Virus record (IMG/VR): IMGVR_UViG_3300042889_001272
Coordinates: 1 to 64,000 of that record
From: a virus
DNA length: 64,000 bases
Direction: 5' to 3' (one strand)
Translations under genes and position numbers: made by a program
Shown: in pieces, positions 1 to 7,110 of the stretch
Numbering within the stretch: the stretch's first letter is position 1
Layout of the letters: each line of letters begins with the position of its first letter
The notes under the pieces: model-generated
Database searches by the model: none
What the model was told of the DNA's origin: nothing
The model's input: the letters and a program-made list of their open reading frames with translations, nothing else

Positions 1-226
1 CATCATTGGTTGACCCGACAGTCTGCTTGGTTAGCAGGGCGGACGCAACGAAGTAGCTTAACTAGCACGATGAAAAAGCCCTTTACGCCGAGAGTGTATT
101 CAACTATGGTCAGTATTGGTAGATCCCGACCCAACTAGGTTGCTAGTCACAATACATAGGGGAAGGGGAATCGCCAAGAAGTTGCAAGAGTAGGCTTGAC
201 CGCCAGAGGGTAGCGACGCCATATAA
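1..226. other. Non-coding, probably structured stretch upstream of tRNA cluster 1
   Basis: No plausible gene is seen on either strand. The stretch is less AT-rich than the coding DNA and contains complementary segments, for example GTCTGC/GCGGAC around 21-44 and GTATTG/CAATAC around 113-156. It resembles the other non-coding stretches that lie between the tRNA genes of this window, so it may be a stable RNA. Its 5' boundary and strand cannot be decided because the window starts inside it. Confidence 0.35.
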
Positions 227-338
227 AAACACACTAGCATAGAGTGACGAGCCCGTTTAGCGGCGGGTGTTATGAGTTACTCGAATGTCAATACTTTGGT
301 GAGTAGCCGGCAAGGCGGTTCGATTCCGTAGTGTGTTT
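227..338 (+). ncRNA. tRNA-like structured RNA with 10-bp closing stem
   Basis: AAACACACTA at 227-236 pairs perfectly with TAGTGTGTTT at 329-338. Just inside the 3' strand sits a T-arm-like GGTTCGATTCC. An internal hairpin pairs GCCCG with CGGGT (251-268) around an 8-base loop, and TACTC/GAGTA can form another arm. At about 110 nt it is too long and irregular for a normal tRNA: the D-arm is poor and no clear 7-base anticodon loop is seen. It could be a degenerate or insertion-bearing tRNA, or a tRNA-mimic RNA. It ends seven bases before tRNA-Met. Confidence 0.45.
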
Positions 339-344
339 CTATAT

Positions 345-419
345 GGTAATGTAGGACAATGGTAGTCCACCTCCTTCATACGGAGACTGTTAGTGGTTCG
401 AGTCCACTCATTACCACCA
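345..419 (+). tRNA. tRNA-Met (CAU), elongator type or Ile2
   Basis: The acceptor GGTAATG pairs with CATTACC, the T-arm GTGGTTCGAGTCCAC is canonical, the anticodon loop is TTCATAC and the CCA is encoded. The first base pair is G-C, so this is not the initiator (a separate initiator lies at 33359). A CAU anticodon could also be lysidine-modified to read AUA; sequence alone does not decide. Confidence 0.9.
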
Positions 420-420
420 T

Positions 421-496
421 GGAGTTGTTAGTGTAAAGGTTAACACCACGGATTGTGATTCCGTTAATATGGGTTCGATTCCCATACATCTCCCCA
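421..496 (+). tRNA. tRNA-His (GUG)
   Basis: The anticodon stem ACGGA/TCCGT encloses the loop TTGTGAT (GTG). The T-arm is canonical and the discriminator is C, as expected for histidine tRNAs. The acceptor stem has one T-T mismatch. The 3' end reads C-CA, so the CCA tail is only partly encoded. Confidence 0.88.
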
Positions 497-505
497 ATCA
501 ACACC

Positions 506-581
506 GCCGCAGTAGCTCCAACGGTAGAGCAGAGGATTGAAAATTCTTGTGTTACTGGTTCGAGTCCAGTCTGTGGCACCA
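506..581 (+). tRNA. tRNA-Phe (GAA)
   Basis: The acceptor GCCGCAG pairs with CTGTGGC (one G-T pair). The anticodon loop is TTGAAAA, the T-arm CTGGTTCGAGTCCAG is canonical and the CCA is encoded. Confidence 0.92.
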
Positions 582-587
582 AAATTT

Positions 588-662
588 ACTCGATTCGTCT
601 ATCGGTTAGGACATCTGGTTTTCAACCAGGTAAGAGCGGTTCAACTCCGCTATCGAGTACCA
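588..662 (+). tRNA. tRNA-Glu (UUC), copy 1
   Basis: The acceptor ACTCGAT pairs with ATCGAGT, the anticodon loop is TTTTCAA (TTC) and the CCA is encoded. The D-arm (CGTCTATCGGTTAGGAC) is nearly identical to that of the second Glu gene at 29209. Two UUC isoacceptors in one phage suggest duplication or separate acquisition. Confidence 0.9.
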
Positions 663-666
663 TTAC

Positions 667-743
667 AGCCTCATAGCTCAGTTGGTTAGAGCACCGTCTT
701 GATAAGGCGGGGGTCCTGTGTTCGAGTCACAGTGAGGCTACCA
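667..743 (+). tRNA. tRNA-Ile (GAU)
   Basis: The acceptor AGCCTCA pairs perfectly with TGAGGCT. The anticodon loop is TTGATAA, the T-arm TGTGTTCGAGTCACA is canonical and the CCA is encoded. Confidence 0.93.
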
Positions 744-744
744 A

Positions 745-928
745 ATTTTCGGGATAGACGATGGGTTCGAGTCCCCGGTAATCTAGCATAGTCGGGGTTG
801 GCTATGTGACACCGCAGACGATTACCGGGTAGTATAAACTTGCCCATTCGAGACACTACTGAGTAGCACTCTTTAAGGACAAGACATTACCCAGTCGAGT
901 TTATAAAGACTCTCAGTGTCCCGAAAAC
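745..928 (+). ncRNA. Structured RNA candidate with T-arm-like motif
   Basis: TTTTCGGGA (746-754) pairs with TCCCGAAAA (919-927), closing about 180 nt. Inside, CCCGGTAATC (774-783) pairs with GATTACCGGG (820-829). Directly before the first of these is a T-arm-like GGGTTCGAGTCCCC. The order (T-arm and 3' acceptor-like strand before the 5' acceptor-like strand) recalls a permuted tRNA, but no convincing D-arm or anticodon arm is seen. No open reading frame fits. Confidence 0.45.
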
Positions 929-929
929 C

Positions 930-1121
930 TTATAGATGATATTTTACACGAATAGATAATTGGCCACTAGGCGGTATAAACTCAGTGAGTTTGCCTTCAT
1001 CCTTTTCCTTGTTGATCATAGAAAAGATAGGACCAATGGAATATTCGCCAGTTGGATCAGTGTCTACTGTTATTTCTTTGTAAAAAAGATCATTGATAAA
1101 AATTTGTAAAGTTCTTTGCAT
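930..1121 (-). CDS. Small hypothetical phage protein (63 aa)
   Basis: An acidic/basic mixed 63-residue protein with no signal peptide, membrane segment or recognised motif. The start at 1121 is chosen because a late-type box TTTAAATA (minus strand, 1126-1133) ends five bases upstream and no Shine-Dalgarno is present, the pattern seen for other late genes here. A TTG three bases further upstream is an unlikely alternative. It sits alone on the minus strand inside the tRNA cluster. Function unknown. Confidence 0.55.
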   Translation of the reverse strand: MQRTLQIFINDLFYKEITVDTDPTGEYSIGPIFSMINKEKDEGKLTEFIPPSGQLSIRVKYHL

Positions 1122-1125
1122 CAAG

Positions 1126-1133
1126 TATTTAAA
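1126..1133 (-). promoter_or_regulatory. Late-type box, leaderless spacing
   Basis: TTTAAATA on the minus strand; its last base lies 5 nt before the A of the ATG at 1121. No ribosome site lies between. It fits the NNTAAATA core seen elsewhere in the window. Confidence 0.45.
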
Positions 1134-1170
1134 AACGTTATCGAATATTTGTATAGTACAAAAGTTTTAC

Positions 1171-1244
1171 TCCCGGATAGTGTAGTGGTAGCACAACAGA
1201 CTTTGACTCTGCTAGTGTAGGTTCGATTCCTACTCCGGGTGCCA
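1171..1244 (+). tRNA. tRNA-Gln (UUG)
   Basis: The anticodon stem CAGA/TCTG encloses CTTTGAC (TTG). The discriminator is G and the first acceptor pair is an unpaired T-T; a weak 1-72 pair and G73 are known glutamine identity features. The T-arm is canonical and the CCA is encoded. Confidence 0.9.
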
Positions 1245-1257
1245 ATAAATAAAGAAT

Positions 1258-1331
1258 GCGGGATTAGTTTAATGGTCAAACGAAACCTTGCCAAGGTTTA
1301 GTCAGGAGTTCGATTCTCCTATCCCGCTCCA
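1258..1331 (+). tRNA. tRNA-Gly (GCC)
   Basis: The acceptor GCGGGAT pairs perfectly with ATCCCGC, the discriminator is T and the anticodon loop is TTGCCAA. The CCA is encoded. Acceptor and D-arm are almost identical to tRNA-Gly(UCC) at 33952, suggesting the two arose from one ancestor. Confidence 0.93.
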
Positions 1332-1338
1332 AATACAA

Positions 1339-1428
1339 GGAAGTGTGGCAGAGTCCGGTTTATTGCACCTGTCTTGAAAACAGACGGCCTGAAAGGGTCC
1401 GTGAGTTCGAATCTCACCGCTTCCGCCA
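1339..1428 (+). tRNA. tRNA-Ser (UGA)
   Basis: A class II tRNA with a long variable arm. The anticodon stem CTGT/ACAG encloses CTTGAAA (TGA). The acceptor GGAAGTG pairs with CGCTTCC, the discriminator is G and the CCA is encoded. Confidence 0.93.
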
Positions 1429-1440
1429 ATAATAAAAAGA

Positions 1441-2391
1441 ATGTATAACCTTAAATACATGATGAAACAACCCATTAAAATTATTCCCAAAAAATCAGTT
1501 ATAAATGTATACTGGAAACTCACTGATTTTTGTAACTTTAAATGCAATTACTGTCCTAGTTTCTTGCACAGCGGAAAGTATGCCAATGGAAAATTACCCG
1601 GCTTTCCGATTTATTCTGACATTATAGTTTTTATGGACAAGCTAAAAGCATTATCGGCTTCCGGAACGCATTTAAATCTTCAGTTTGGCGGCGGCGAACC
1701 AACCCTACATCCTAATTTCCTTGACATCATAAAATATATGAGTGCAGAAAATGTGTATCTCGGTGTCACTACCAACGGATCTAGAAGTGATGAATGGTGG
1801 AGCGAAGCTTTGCCATTTTTAGATAATGTAACAATGTCTCTTCATCCAGAGTTCACAAAGATAGACAAAGTAAATGTTCTGGCAAAATCCATAGTAGAGT
1901 CTGACACTTCGATATTGTTTAATCTTAGTTGCGATCCTGACAGATGGGACACTGTATTAGAGTTATACGACAATATAGACGATTATTTGAAACCAATGGT
2001 AACTACAAAAGTTCTGAATTATTTAGAAACAACTAGAGAAAATTATTCTTATACAAATGAACAAACCGCATGGATTAAAAACCACATTGCGAATCCGTCA
2101 TCATCCCGTGGTTTTATTAACTCGGTGATATATTTCGACGACGGATCATCTGAAAATTTAGTCCTGAGTAAAATTACTATCAATAATTGGAATGAGTTTG
2201 AAGGTTGGAAATGTAAAGTAGCTAGTCAAAGTTTAGTGATTGATTTTAACGGAAAAGTCAATGCCGGAATATGTAATGCTAAATCTTTGGGTCACATAAC
2301 TGATTTTAATTTAGATACTAACTATCTAGCCTGTCCATTTAAATATTGTACCTGCCCAACTGATATCAGGTCTGAAAAATATAAAATTTAA
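1441..2391 (+). CDS. Radical SAM protein with C-terminal cysteine cluster (316 aa)
   Basis: Radical SAM enzymes use a [4Fe-4S] cluster and S-adenosylmethionine to make a 5'-deoxyadenosyl radical. The cluster motif is CNFKCNYC at C31, C35 and C38, followed by GGGEPT, the SAM-binding element. Further cysteines near residue 255 and at the C-terminus (CPFKYCTC) resemble the auxiliary-cluster twitch/SPASM region of peptide- or protein-modifying members. The gene starts 12 bases after tRNA-Ser and may be co-transcribed with the tRNAs; the ribosome site is weak. ATGs at 1459 and 1462 are alternative starts. Substrate unknown; it is not related to the B12-type proteins at 22-25.6 kb. Confidence 0.85.
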   Translation: MYNLKYMMKQPIKIIPKKSVINVYWKLTDFCNFKCNYCPSFLHSGKYANGKLPGFPIYSDIIVFMDKLKALSASGTHLNLQFGGGEPTLHPNFLDIIKYMSAENVYLGVTTNGSRSDEWWSEALPFLDNVTMSLHPEFTKIDKVNVLAKSIVESDTSILFNLSCDPDRWDTVLELYDNIDDYLKPMVTTKVLNYLETTRENYSYTNEQTAWIKNHIANPSSSRGFINSVIYFDDGSSENLVLSKITINNWNEFEGWKCKVASQSLVIDFNGKVNAGICNAKSLGHITDFNLDTNYLACPFKYCTCPTDIRSEKYKI

Positions 2392-2395
2392 CCCG

Positions 2396-2472
2396 CGGTC
2401 CTTAACTCAATTGGATAGAGTGCCAGTCTTCGAAACTGGAAGTTGGGAGTTCGAATCTCTCAGGACCGGCCA
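2396..2472 (+). tRNA. tRNA-Arg (UCG)
   Basis: The acceptor CGGTCCT pairs perfectly with AGGACCG. The anticodon loop is CTTCGAA (TCG), the discriminator is G and the CCA is encoded. It begins five bases after the radical SAM stop codon. Confidence 0.92.
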
Positions 2473-2475
2473 TTA

Positions 2476-3021
2476 TTAAATAGTTTCTTCCCAAGGTCCA
2501 GGAAACAATCTTATTAAGATCATGATCCTAGTCTGATCACCATTATTGACAACTCTGTGCGGAGTTTTTACTCCCAATATGTATGGCTCATATGTTTCAG
2601 CTTCATATATTAGTTCACACTGGTCTTCGGTGTATCTAAAATATTGATGAGTCTTACCCTTATTGTTTACTTTGGCAATGGTATAATCAGAGTTTACTTT
2701 AAAAAAATTAATCCAAGTATTTTCACAGCCGATTATTGGTATATTTAAACTATGTTTAAAAGGACCACTGTCCATGTGATAAGTGCCGGCGTCTTTTCCA
2801 ACGGTTACGTTGACAGCAATCGAACCCACTGAATCGAACATTTTTTTACTTTTTAAAAAATCGCGTAGTGCGGCAACTTTGAGAAATATTTCTCTATTAT
2901 TTTCTATATAAGTTAATGTTGTTTTATCAAGTAAATATTCAGGTATTAATTTTAATACTTCTTGTTGTATCTCGTTGAGATTTTCAATGTGTACGGGTTT
3001 ATAAAAATCAGCAGTGTTCAT
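2476..3021 (-). CDS. 2OG-Fe(II) oxygenase-like protein (181 aa)
   Basis: A single jelly-roll-sized protein carrying the non-haem iron triad of 2-oxoglutarate dioxygenases: HMD at H82/D84, the distal histidine in TPHRV (H155) and a 2OG-binding-type arginine at about R165. It shares N-W and P-H-x-V signatures with the paralogues at 3587, 18359 and 20789. It is divergently transcribed from the next oxygenase gene, and each has its own late-type box in the 29-bp gap between them. Substrate unknown. Confidence 0.75.
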   Translation of the reverse strand: MNTADFYKPVHIENLNEIQQEVLKLIPEYLLDKTTLTYIENNREIFLKVAALRDFLKSKKMFDSVGSIAVNVTVGKDAGTYHMDSGPFKHSLNIPIIGCENTWINFFKVNSDYTIAKVNNKGKTHQYFRYTEDQCELIYEAETYEPYILGVKTPHRVVNNGDQTRIMILIRLFPGPWEETI

Positions 3022-3027
3022 AAAAAG

Positions 3028-3035
3028 TATTTATA
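3028..3035 (-). promoter_or_regulatory. T4-late-type box TATAAATA
   Basis: An exact TATAAATA on the minus strand, ending 7 nt before the ATG at 3021, back-to-back with the plus-strand box at 3038. Confidence 0.65.
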
Positions 3036-3037
3036 CC

Positions 3038-3045
3038 TATAAATA
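3038..3045 (+). promoter_or_regulatory. T4-late-type box TATAAATA
   Basis: An exact TATAAATA ending 6 nt before the ATG at 3051. Transcription from such a box would begin at or next to the start codon. Confidence 0.65.
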
Positions 3046-3050
3046 TAATT

Positions 3051-3590
3051 ATGCAATTTATCAAACTTAATAAAAAATTTGATGTTAGTAGTTTTACAGA
3101 AACATCACTGATCAACGAATATGCCATCAATGGCAAGGGCATTGGATTCTATAACATCGACAATTACAATAAAGAATTGATGCTTTCAGTTATACCAGAG
3201 AGATTTAGAAAAGATTTCTTTGCAAGAGAAATGAAAATAAATTATAACATTCCTCCTCATACAGATAGCTACGTGTATGCTACTATAAATTTTTATGTCA
3301 AAGCCGTTGATTGCCAAACAAATTTCTTTAAGAAAGTAGATGCTAGCCTTGGAGTTAAAATGACCACTCAGACTACTGGCAGGACATTTAAAGAAGAAAA
3401 TTTAGAACACGCTGGAAGTTTTGTAGCAGAATCTGGAGATGCTTGGTTATTGGATGTGTCTAGCCCACACAGCGTTAAGAATCTAAAATCTAGTACTGTT
3501 GACAGAGTTGCTCTGGTATTACAATCAAGTAACTATACCTTTGATCAAGTACACAGTATGTTACAAGAAACTGGTTACGTCGACGATTAG
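3051..3590 (+). CDS. 2OG-Fe(II) oxygenase-like protein (179 aa)
   Basis: The iron-binding motif is HTD at H70/D72, preceded by prolines (IPPHTD) as in prolyl-hydroxylase-like folds. The distal histidine lies in SSPHSV (H140) and a basic residue (R152) follows in DRVAL. No Shine-Dalgarno is present; a TATAAATA box sits six bases before the ATG. The 3' end overlaps the convergent oxygenase gene at 3587 by four bases. Probably cytoplasmic; substrate unknown. Confidence 0.75.
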   Translation: MQFIKLNKKFDVSSFTETSLINEYAINGKGIGFYNIDNYNKELMLSVIPERFRKDFFAREMKINYNIPPHTDSYVYATINFYVKAVDCQTNFFKKVDASLGVKMTTQTTGRTFKEENLEHAGSFVAESGDAWLLDVSSPHSVKNLKSSTVDRVALVLQSSNYTFDQVHSMLQETGYVDD

Positions 3591-4138
3591 ATTATAAATT
3601 CCTGCAATCTAAGTTTCGCTTCTGCCATAGTAAGTCTTTTTTTTGTTATTAAATCAACCAATACCACAGTAATGCATAAACGATCTTCTTTTGTAGTAGT
3701 TACATTATGCGGACATCCTGCTTGCACTAAACTAGGATAACTCAATGGGCTACTTTCCGCCAAGTCGACCATATCTGATCTCCATGGTATATATTCGGTA
3801 TTGATCGGTGTTTTTTCTACTACGGCGGGCGCGGAAGATGTTTCTTTTACTTTATACCAATGCATTAGACTGCCGTGGCCGCCGTATATAAAGTTTATTT
3901 TAACGTAATCACCGCCCATGCAGTCTGTGTGGATTCCTTGTTTACTTAGGTTGGCATACGGACGAGAATAAAATGATTCCATGTACCAAATTTGTATGCC
4001 AAGATTTTTTAAAAAATTAATAAAATCAGGATTTATATTTTCATGATCAATGGGAGTTTGATATTTCTTTTTCAACTCGAGATGATCTATGATCGCTGGA
4101 TTAATATTTAAATTTAAATATACGTAATAATCGGACAT
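3587..4138 (-). CDS. 2OG-Fe(II) oxygenase-like protein, NF..MxWY subgroup (183 aa)
   Basis: HTD at H70/D72, then the subgroup signature INF...LMHWY (81-95), PSLVQAGCPHNV with distal H144, and R153. Close relatives by these signatures lie at 18359, 18895 and 32813; the 32813 gene also shares the C-terminal LTMAE segment. A variant late box (ACTAAATA, 4144-4151) ends six bases before the ATG. Function unknown beyond the likely iron/2OG-dependent oxygenase chemistry. Confidence 0.78.
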   Translation of the reverse strand: MSDYYVYLNLNINPAIIDHLELKKKYQTPIDHENINPDFINFLKNLGIQIWYMESFYSRPYANLSKQGIHTDCMGGDYVKINFIYGGHGSLMHWYKVKETSSAPAVVEKTPINTEYIPWRSDMVDLAESSPLSYPSLVQAGCPHNVTTTKEDRLCITVVLVDLITKKRLTMAEAKLRLQEFII

Positions 4139-4143
4139 AACTA

Positions 4144-4151
4144 TATTTAGT
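4144..4151 (-). promoter_or_regulatory. Late-type box, leaderless spacing
   Basis: ACTAAATA on the minus strand ending 6 nt before the ATG at 4138. It matches only the TAAATA core. Confidence 0.45.
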
Positions 4152-4157
4152 CACTAA

Positions 4158-4186
4158 TTGACACAAACACCAAGATGTAGTATAAT
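4158..4186 (+). promoter_or_regulatory. Consensus sigma-70 promoter
   Basis: TTGACA (4158-4163), 17-bp spacer, TATAAT (4181-4186), followed by AAAGGAG before the ATG at 4205. A full consensus host-type promoter expected to act early in infection. Confidence 0.85.
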
Positions 4187-4204
4187 ATAACAAAGGAGAA
4201 AGTT

Positions 4205-4672
4205 ATGCCATGGATTGAAAACGTAGCCGCAGATGATATCCCAAAGAGATTTCATCACGAGCCTGGTGAGAACAGTATGCTGATCAGTATTGTCGATCCA
4301 GCAAGCTGGAGACCTTCACCTGCTCACAAGTTTAAAGAACAGCATAACTTTGAGTTCCTTGATATTGAAAAAAATGACTTTGCATTAGATGAAGCCATGC
4401 GTTGCAGTCAAGACCAGGCCAATGAACTTGTTCATTTGTTGCAACATGCCTTGGCCAATCGCATGAACGTTGTTGTTCATTGCTATGCAGGTATCTGCCG
4501 CAGTGGTGCAGTATGTGAAGTCGGAGTCATGATGGGCTTTGACGACACAAGACGATTCCGTAGTCCTAACTTGCTGGTCAAGCATCGCATGATGAAAGCC
4601 TTGGGTTGGACATATGATGAAGATGAGAAGCCAAACGTTGATGACTGGAGAACTTTTAAAAATGATGTATAA
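4205..4672 (+). CDS. Dual-specificity/tyrosine phosphatase-like protein (155 aa)
   Basis: The protein carries the cysteine-phosphatase P-loop HCYAGICRSG (H92, C93, R99), which forms the phospho-cysteine intermediate in the DSP/PTP superfamily. An upstream aspartate-rich segment could supply the general acid. The start has a strong AAAGGAG site and a consensus sigma-70 promoter. It leads a four-gene plus-strand unit with a small protein, a P-loop kinase and a metallophosphoesterase, so the unit handles phosphoryl groups on protein, nucleotide or RNA. The substrate is unknown. Confidence 0.82.
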   Translation: MPWIENVAADDIPKRFHHEPGENSMLISIVDPASWRPSPAHKFKEQHNFEFLDIEKNDFALDEAMRCSQDQANELVHLLQHALANRMNVVVHCYAGICRSGAVCEVGVMMGFDDTRRFRSPNLLVKHRMMKALGWTYDEDEKPNVDDWRTFKNDV

Positions 4673-4862
4673 AGTGATAAGCAAAAATAATTTAACTTTG
4701 AATGAATATCCTACACTGGATCAAGCATTGTTATTTGCCAGTACAGTCGGTGTGTTTGTGACTATTGCAGGTCCAGACTTCGAAGCTTGTGGTATTTTTG
4801 GAGTCGATGAAGTAAAAGATCCCGACTACAATGGATGGATATCAAGAAAAAAAGGAAGATAA
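4662..4862 (+). CDS. Small hypothetical protein (66 aa)
   Basis: The start overlaps the 3' end of the phosphatase gene by eleven bases (ATGATG at 4662/4665), with a GGAG about 12 bases upstream. The protein is soluble and acidic at the C-terminus. No motif is recognised. Its place between the phosphatase and kinase genes suggests translational coupling. Confidence 0.6.
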   Translation: MMYKVISKNNLTLNEYPTLDQALLFASTVGVFVTIAGPDFEACGIFGVDEVKDPDYNGWISRKKGR

Positions 4863-4863
4863 A

Positions 4864-5331
4864 ATGCCAATAGCATATATTTTAATAGGAGTACCCGGTA
4901 GTGGAAAATCCACTTGGGTCGACGAAGCCGAATTTGCCACAGACACTGCACATATTTCATCAGATTATTTCATTGAAGAATATGCCGATTTGCACAGTAC
5001 AACATATACATTAGTTTTTAAAGATTATGCGGCCACAGCAAATAAACTAATGTTCGATGAAGCATTGGAAGCAATTCGTCAAGGAATGGATATTGTATGG
5101 GATCAAACAAATACTACAATATCTACCCGCAGAAAAAAACTTGCCATGCTAAAAGACTATCACAAGATTGCAGTAGTGTTTAAAACACCTAAACCAGAAG
5201 TATTGCAACACCGTCTTGAGAGTCGAGGTCATTGGAAAGAAATTCCCAAGGATGTAGTGGAAAGTATGATTACACAATTTCAAGAACCAACTAAAAGCGA
5301 AGGCTTTGATGATATTTGGTTTGAAAATTAA
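4864..5331 (+). CDS. P-loop (polynucleotide kinase-like) kinase (155 aa)
   Basis: A Walker A motif GVPGSGKST lies at residues 9-17, followed by an aspartate-containing strand (IVWDQTNTT) and an arginine-rich lid (TRRKK, HRLESRGH). This arrangement is typical of the zeta-toxin/polynucleotide kinase-type AAA_33 family. In T4 the kinase domain of Pnkp acts with RNA ligase in RNA repair; here no phosphatase domain is fused, but separate phosphatase genes flank it. Start chosen at 4864, since upstream codons overlap the previous gene and lack a ribosome site. Confidence 0.8.
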   Translation: MPIAYILIGVPGSGKSTWVDEAEFATDTAHISSDYFIEEYADLHSTTYTLVFKDYAATANKLMFDEALEAIRQGMDIVWDQTNTTISTRRKKLAMLKDYHKIAVVFKTPKPEVLQHRLESRGHWKEIPKDVVESMITQFQEPTKSEGFDDIWFEN

Positions 5332-5345
5332 ACTAGGAGAATGAT

Positions 5346-5948
5346 ATGCCCTCAGTATTTTTAACCAGCGACACGCACTTTGGACACACAGGTGTATGCC
5401 GTTTTACCCGTAACGACGGAGTTACAAAACTTCGACCATGGGACTCAGCAGAGGAAATGGACGAGGAAATGATTCGTCGTTGGAATGATACAGTTAGACC
5501 CAACGATAAAGTTTATCACTTGGGCGATGTTGTTATCAACCGTAAATCATTGAAAACTCTTGCTCGTCTAAACGGCGACAAAGTATTAATCCGCGGCAAC
5601 CACGACATCTTTCGAGATGACGAGTATCGAGAATACTTTCGAGAACTACGTGCTTACCATGTTATGAACGGGATGATCCTTAGCCATATTCCCGTACACA
5701 GTGACAGCTTGGGTCGTTTTGGCACTAACATTCACGGACACACCCACGCAAATCGTGTACGTAAGGCCCGTGGAGTCGATGCACGTACCGGAGAAATCTT
5801 ATACAGTGACGAACCGGATGTACGCTATCATTGTGTTTGTGTAGAGCAAACTGACTTTGCTCCTATTTTATTTGAAGATGTTATCAAACGTATTGAAGCA
5901 GAAGGCGGAAGTGTGGGATTTAAAAACGGAAATGGTTCTATAATGTGA
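5346..5948 (+). CDS. Calcineurin-like metallophosphoesterase (200 aa)
   Basis: The metal-binding motifs appear in order: SDTHFGH near the N-terminus, LGDVV, RGNHD, SHIPVH and HGHTH. This is a complete set for a two-metal phosphoesterase. The ribosome site AGGAG is good. It is the last gene of the phosphatase/kinase unit, and its end overlaps the convergent PP-loop gene by eleven bases. Likely substrates are phosphodiesters or nucleotides; which one cannot be told. Confidence 0.88.
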   Translation: MPSVFLTSDTHFGHTGVCRFTRNDGVTKLRPWDSAEEMDEEMIRRWNDTVRPNDKVYHLGDVVINRKSLKTLARLNGDKVLIRGNHDIFRDDEYREYFRELRAYHVMNGMILSHIPVHSDSLGRFGTNIHGHTHANRVRKARGVDARTGEILYSDEPDVRYHCVCVEQTDFAPILFEDVIKRIEAEGGSVGFKNGNGSIM

Positions 5949-7110
5949 TTGTAGTATTGCTAAAATCAGATATAGCACCAATCTTGTACACTAATCTAAA
6001 AACTTTAAATCCAGTGCGAGGACCATTTAAATAAATAGGATCTATTTCTTTTATAAAATTTCTAAAGTCACTTACAATAAGATCAAAAGTTCTAGTGTTA
6101 TTGTGCATTTTGTAAAACCAATCATCGTGTTCGCCTAAAAACATGCGTGTGGGCTTATGTCCTTGGAATACTTTTCGGTGAGTCTGAGGATATATGCATG
6201 GTATAATAGCTCTTTCATAGAAACTATGCCTGGTTCTAGATTGTTCCAAAGACTGTATTGGCAATCTAAAATCAAGCATCTTTTCTTTAGCAAAACGGTT
6301 CTCTGGCATGTCTATCCATTTGGCTAATACATGCGCTTGCTTCACTTGCATTTCTGGCATTTCTGGGGCAAAATAAAATAATACATTTTCTACATTTGGA
6401 TACTTGTCCTTGAATGGAGGGCGTTGCACATTTACTGTAAGATCAGACATCATCACATTGACAGTATTATCTGTATCGTAGAACAGATGCGGCTTATCAA
6501 TGCCATACACTATAGCAATCTTCTTACCTTGTTCAGCTAACTGTTTGATATGCAACTGTTTGTCTAAATCATATCTTGCTCCGCTACTAGGATGTATCCA
6601 TTCGCCGCATCTAAAAATCCAGTCATCTGTTTCATAATTTAGTAATGTTTCAAAATAGTCGTTGATGGTGATTTTTACATCAGGATGCTTGCTGTGAATT
6701 TCGTGCATCAATGGCATCTGTGCCAGCATTGTTTCACTCATTGTATTACCAGCACTGGTATCTTTGTTGGTTTCAGTCCACTGTGATAAGCCACTGATAG
6801 GAGCACTGGCTACTACTTCATCAACTAATATACCGTTGTTCAAAAAGCTCCATATCACATTGGTGCTATCACCACCACCACTGCACAGGATCACTACATA
6901 ATCATATTGATCCCTGATCTGCTGTGCTCTAAGTTTGTAATACTGATCGAGACTGAGTTCCGGTTCAGTAGTCCAATCAGTGCGGCTATATATCTCATCA
7001 TTAAAATGCCATTCTATTTCTTCTTTAGTTAGACTCGCGTCAAGCACGGCAGCTAATTTATCAGAAAATACTTTATTTCCTACGGTGTAATATCCGGTGT
7101 TTGTTTTCAT
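5938..7110 (-). CDS. PP-loop ATPase, asparagine-synthase-like (390 aa)
   Basis: The pyrophosphatase loop CSGGGDS (SGGGDS at 77-82) defines an N-type ATP-pyrophosphatase. Such enzymes adenylate a carboxylate or a base and then transfer nitrogen. There is no N-terminal glutaminase domain, so it is not a full asparagine synthetase. It is the largest of four PP-loop genes in this island. The ATG overlaps the TAG stop of the ATP-grasp gene, so the two are probably translated together. Possibly an amide ligase of an unknown pathway. Confidence 0.75.
   Translation of the reverse strand: MKTNTGYYTVGNKVFSDKLAAVLDASLTKEEIEWHFNDEIYSRTDWTTEPELSLDQYYKLRAQQIRDQYDYVVILCSGGGDSTNVIWSFLNNGILVDEVVASAPISGLSQWTETNKDTSAGNTMSETMLAQMPLMHEIHSKHPDVKITINDYFETLLNYETDDWIFRCGEWIHPSSGARYDLDKQLHIKQLAEQGKKIAIVYGIDKPHLFYDTDNTVNVMMSDLTVNVQRPPFKDKYPNVENVLFYFAPEMPEMQVKQAHVLAKWIDMPENRFAKEKMLDFRLPIQSLEQSRTRHSFYERAIIPCIYPQTHRKVFQGHKPTRMFLGEHDDWFYKMHNNTRTFDLIVSDFRNFIKEIDPIYLNGPRTGFKVFRLVYKIGAISDFSNTTITL

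Noticed and set aside
376-676. Reading frames of 68 and 73 aa on both strands (376-582 minus, 455-676 plus)
   Set aside because: They lie across the Met, His, Phe and Glu tRNA genes and have no ribosome sites.
1302-1547. Minus-strand frame of 81 aa
   Set aside because: It runs through tRNA-Gly, tRNA-Ser and the start of the radical SAM gene; no start signals.
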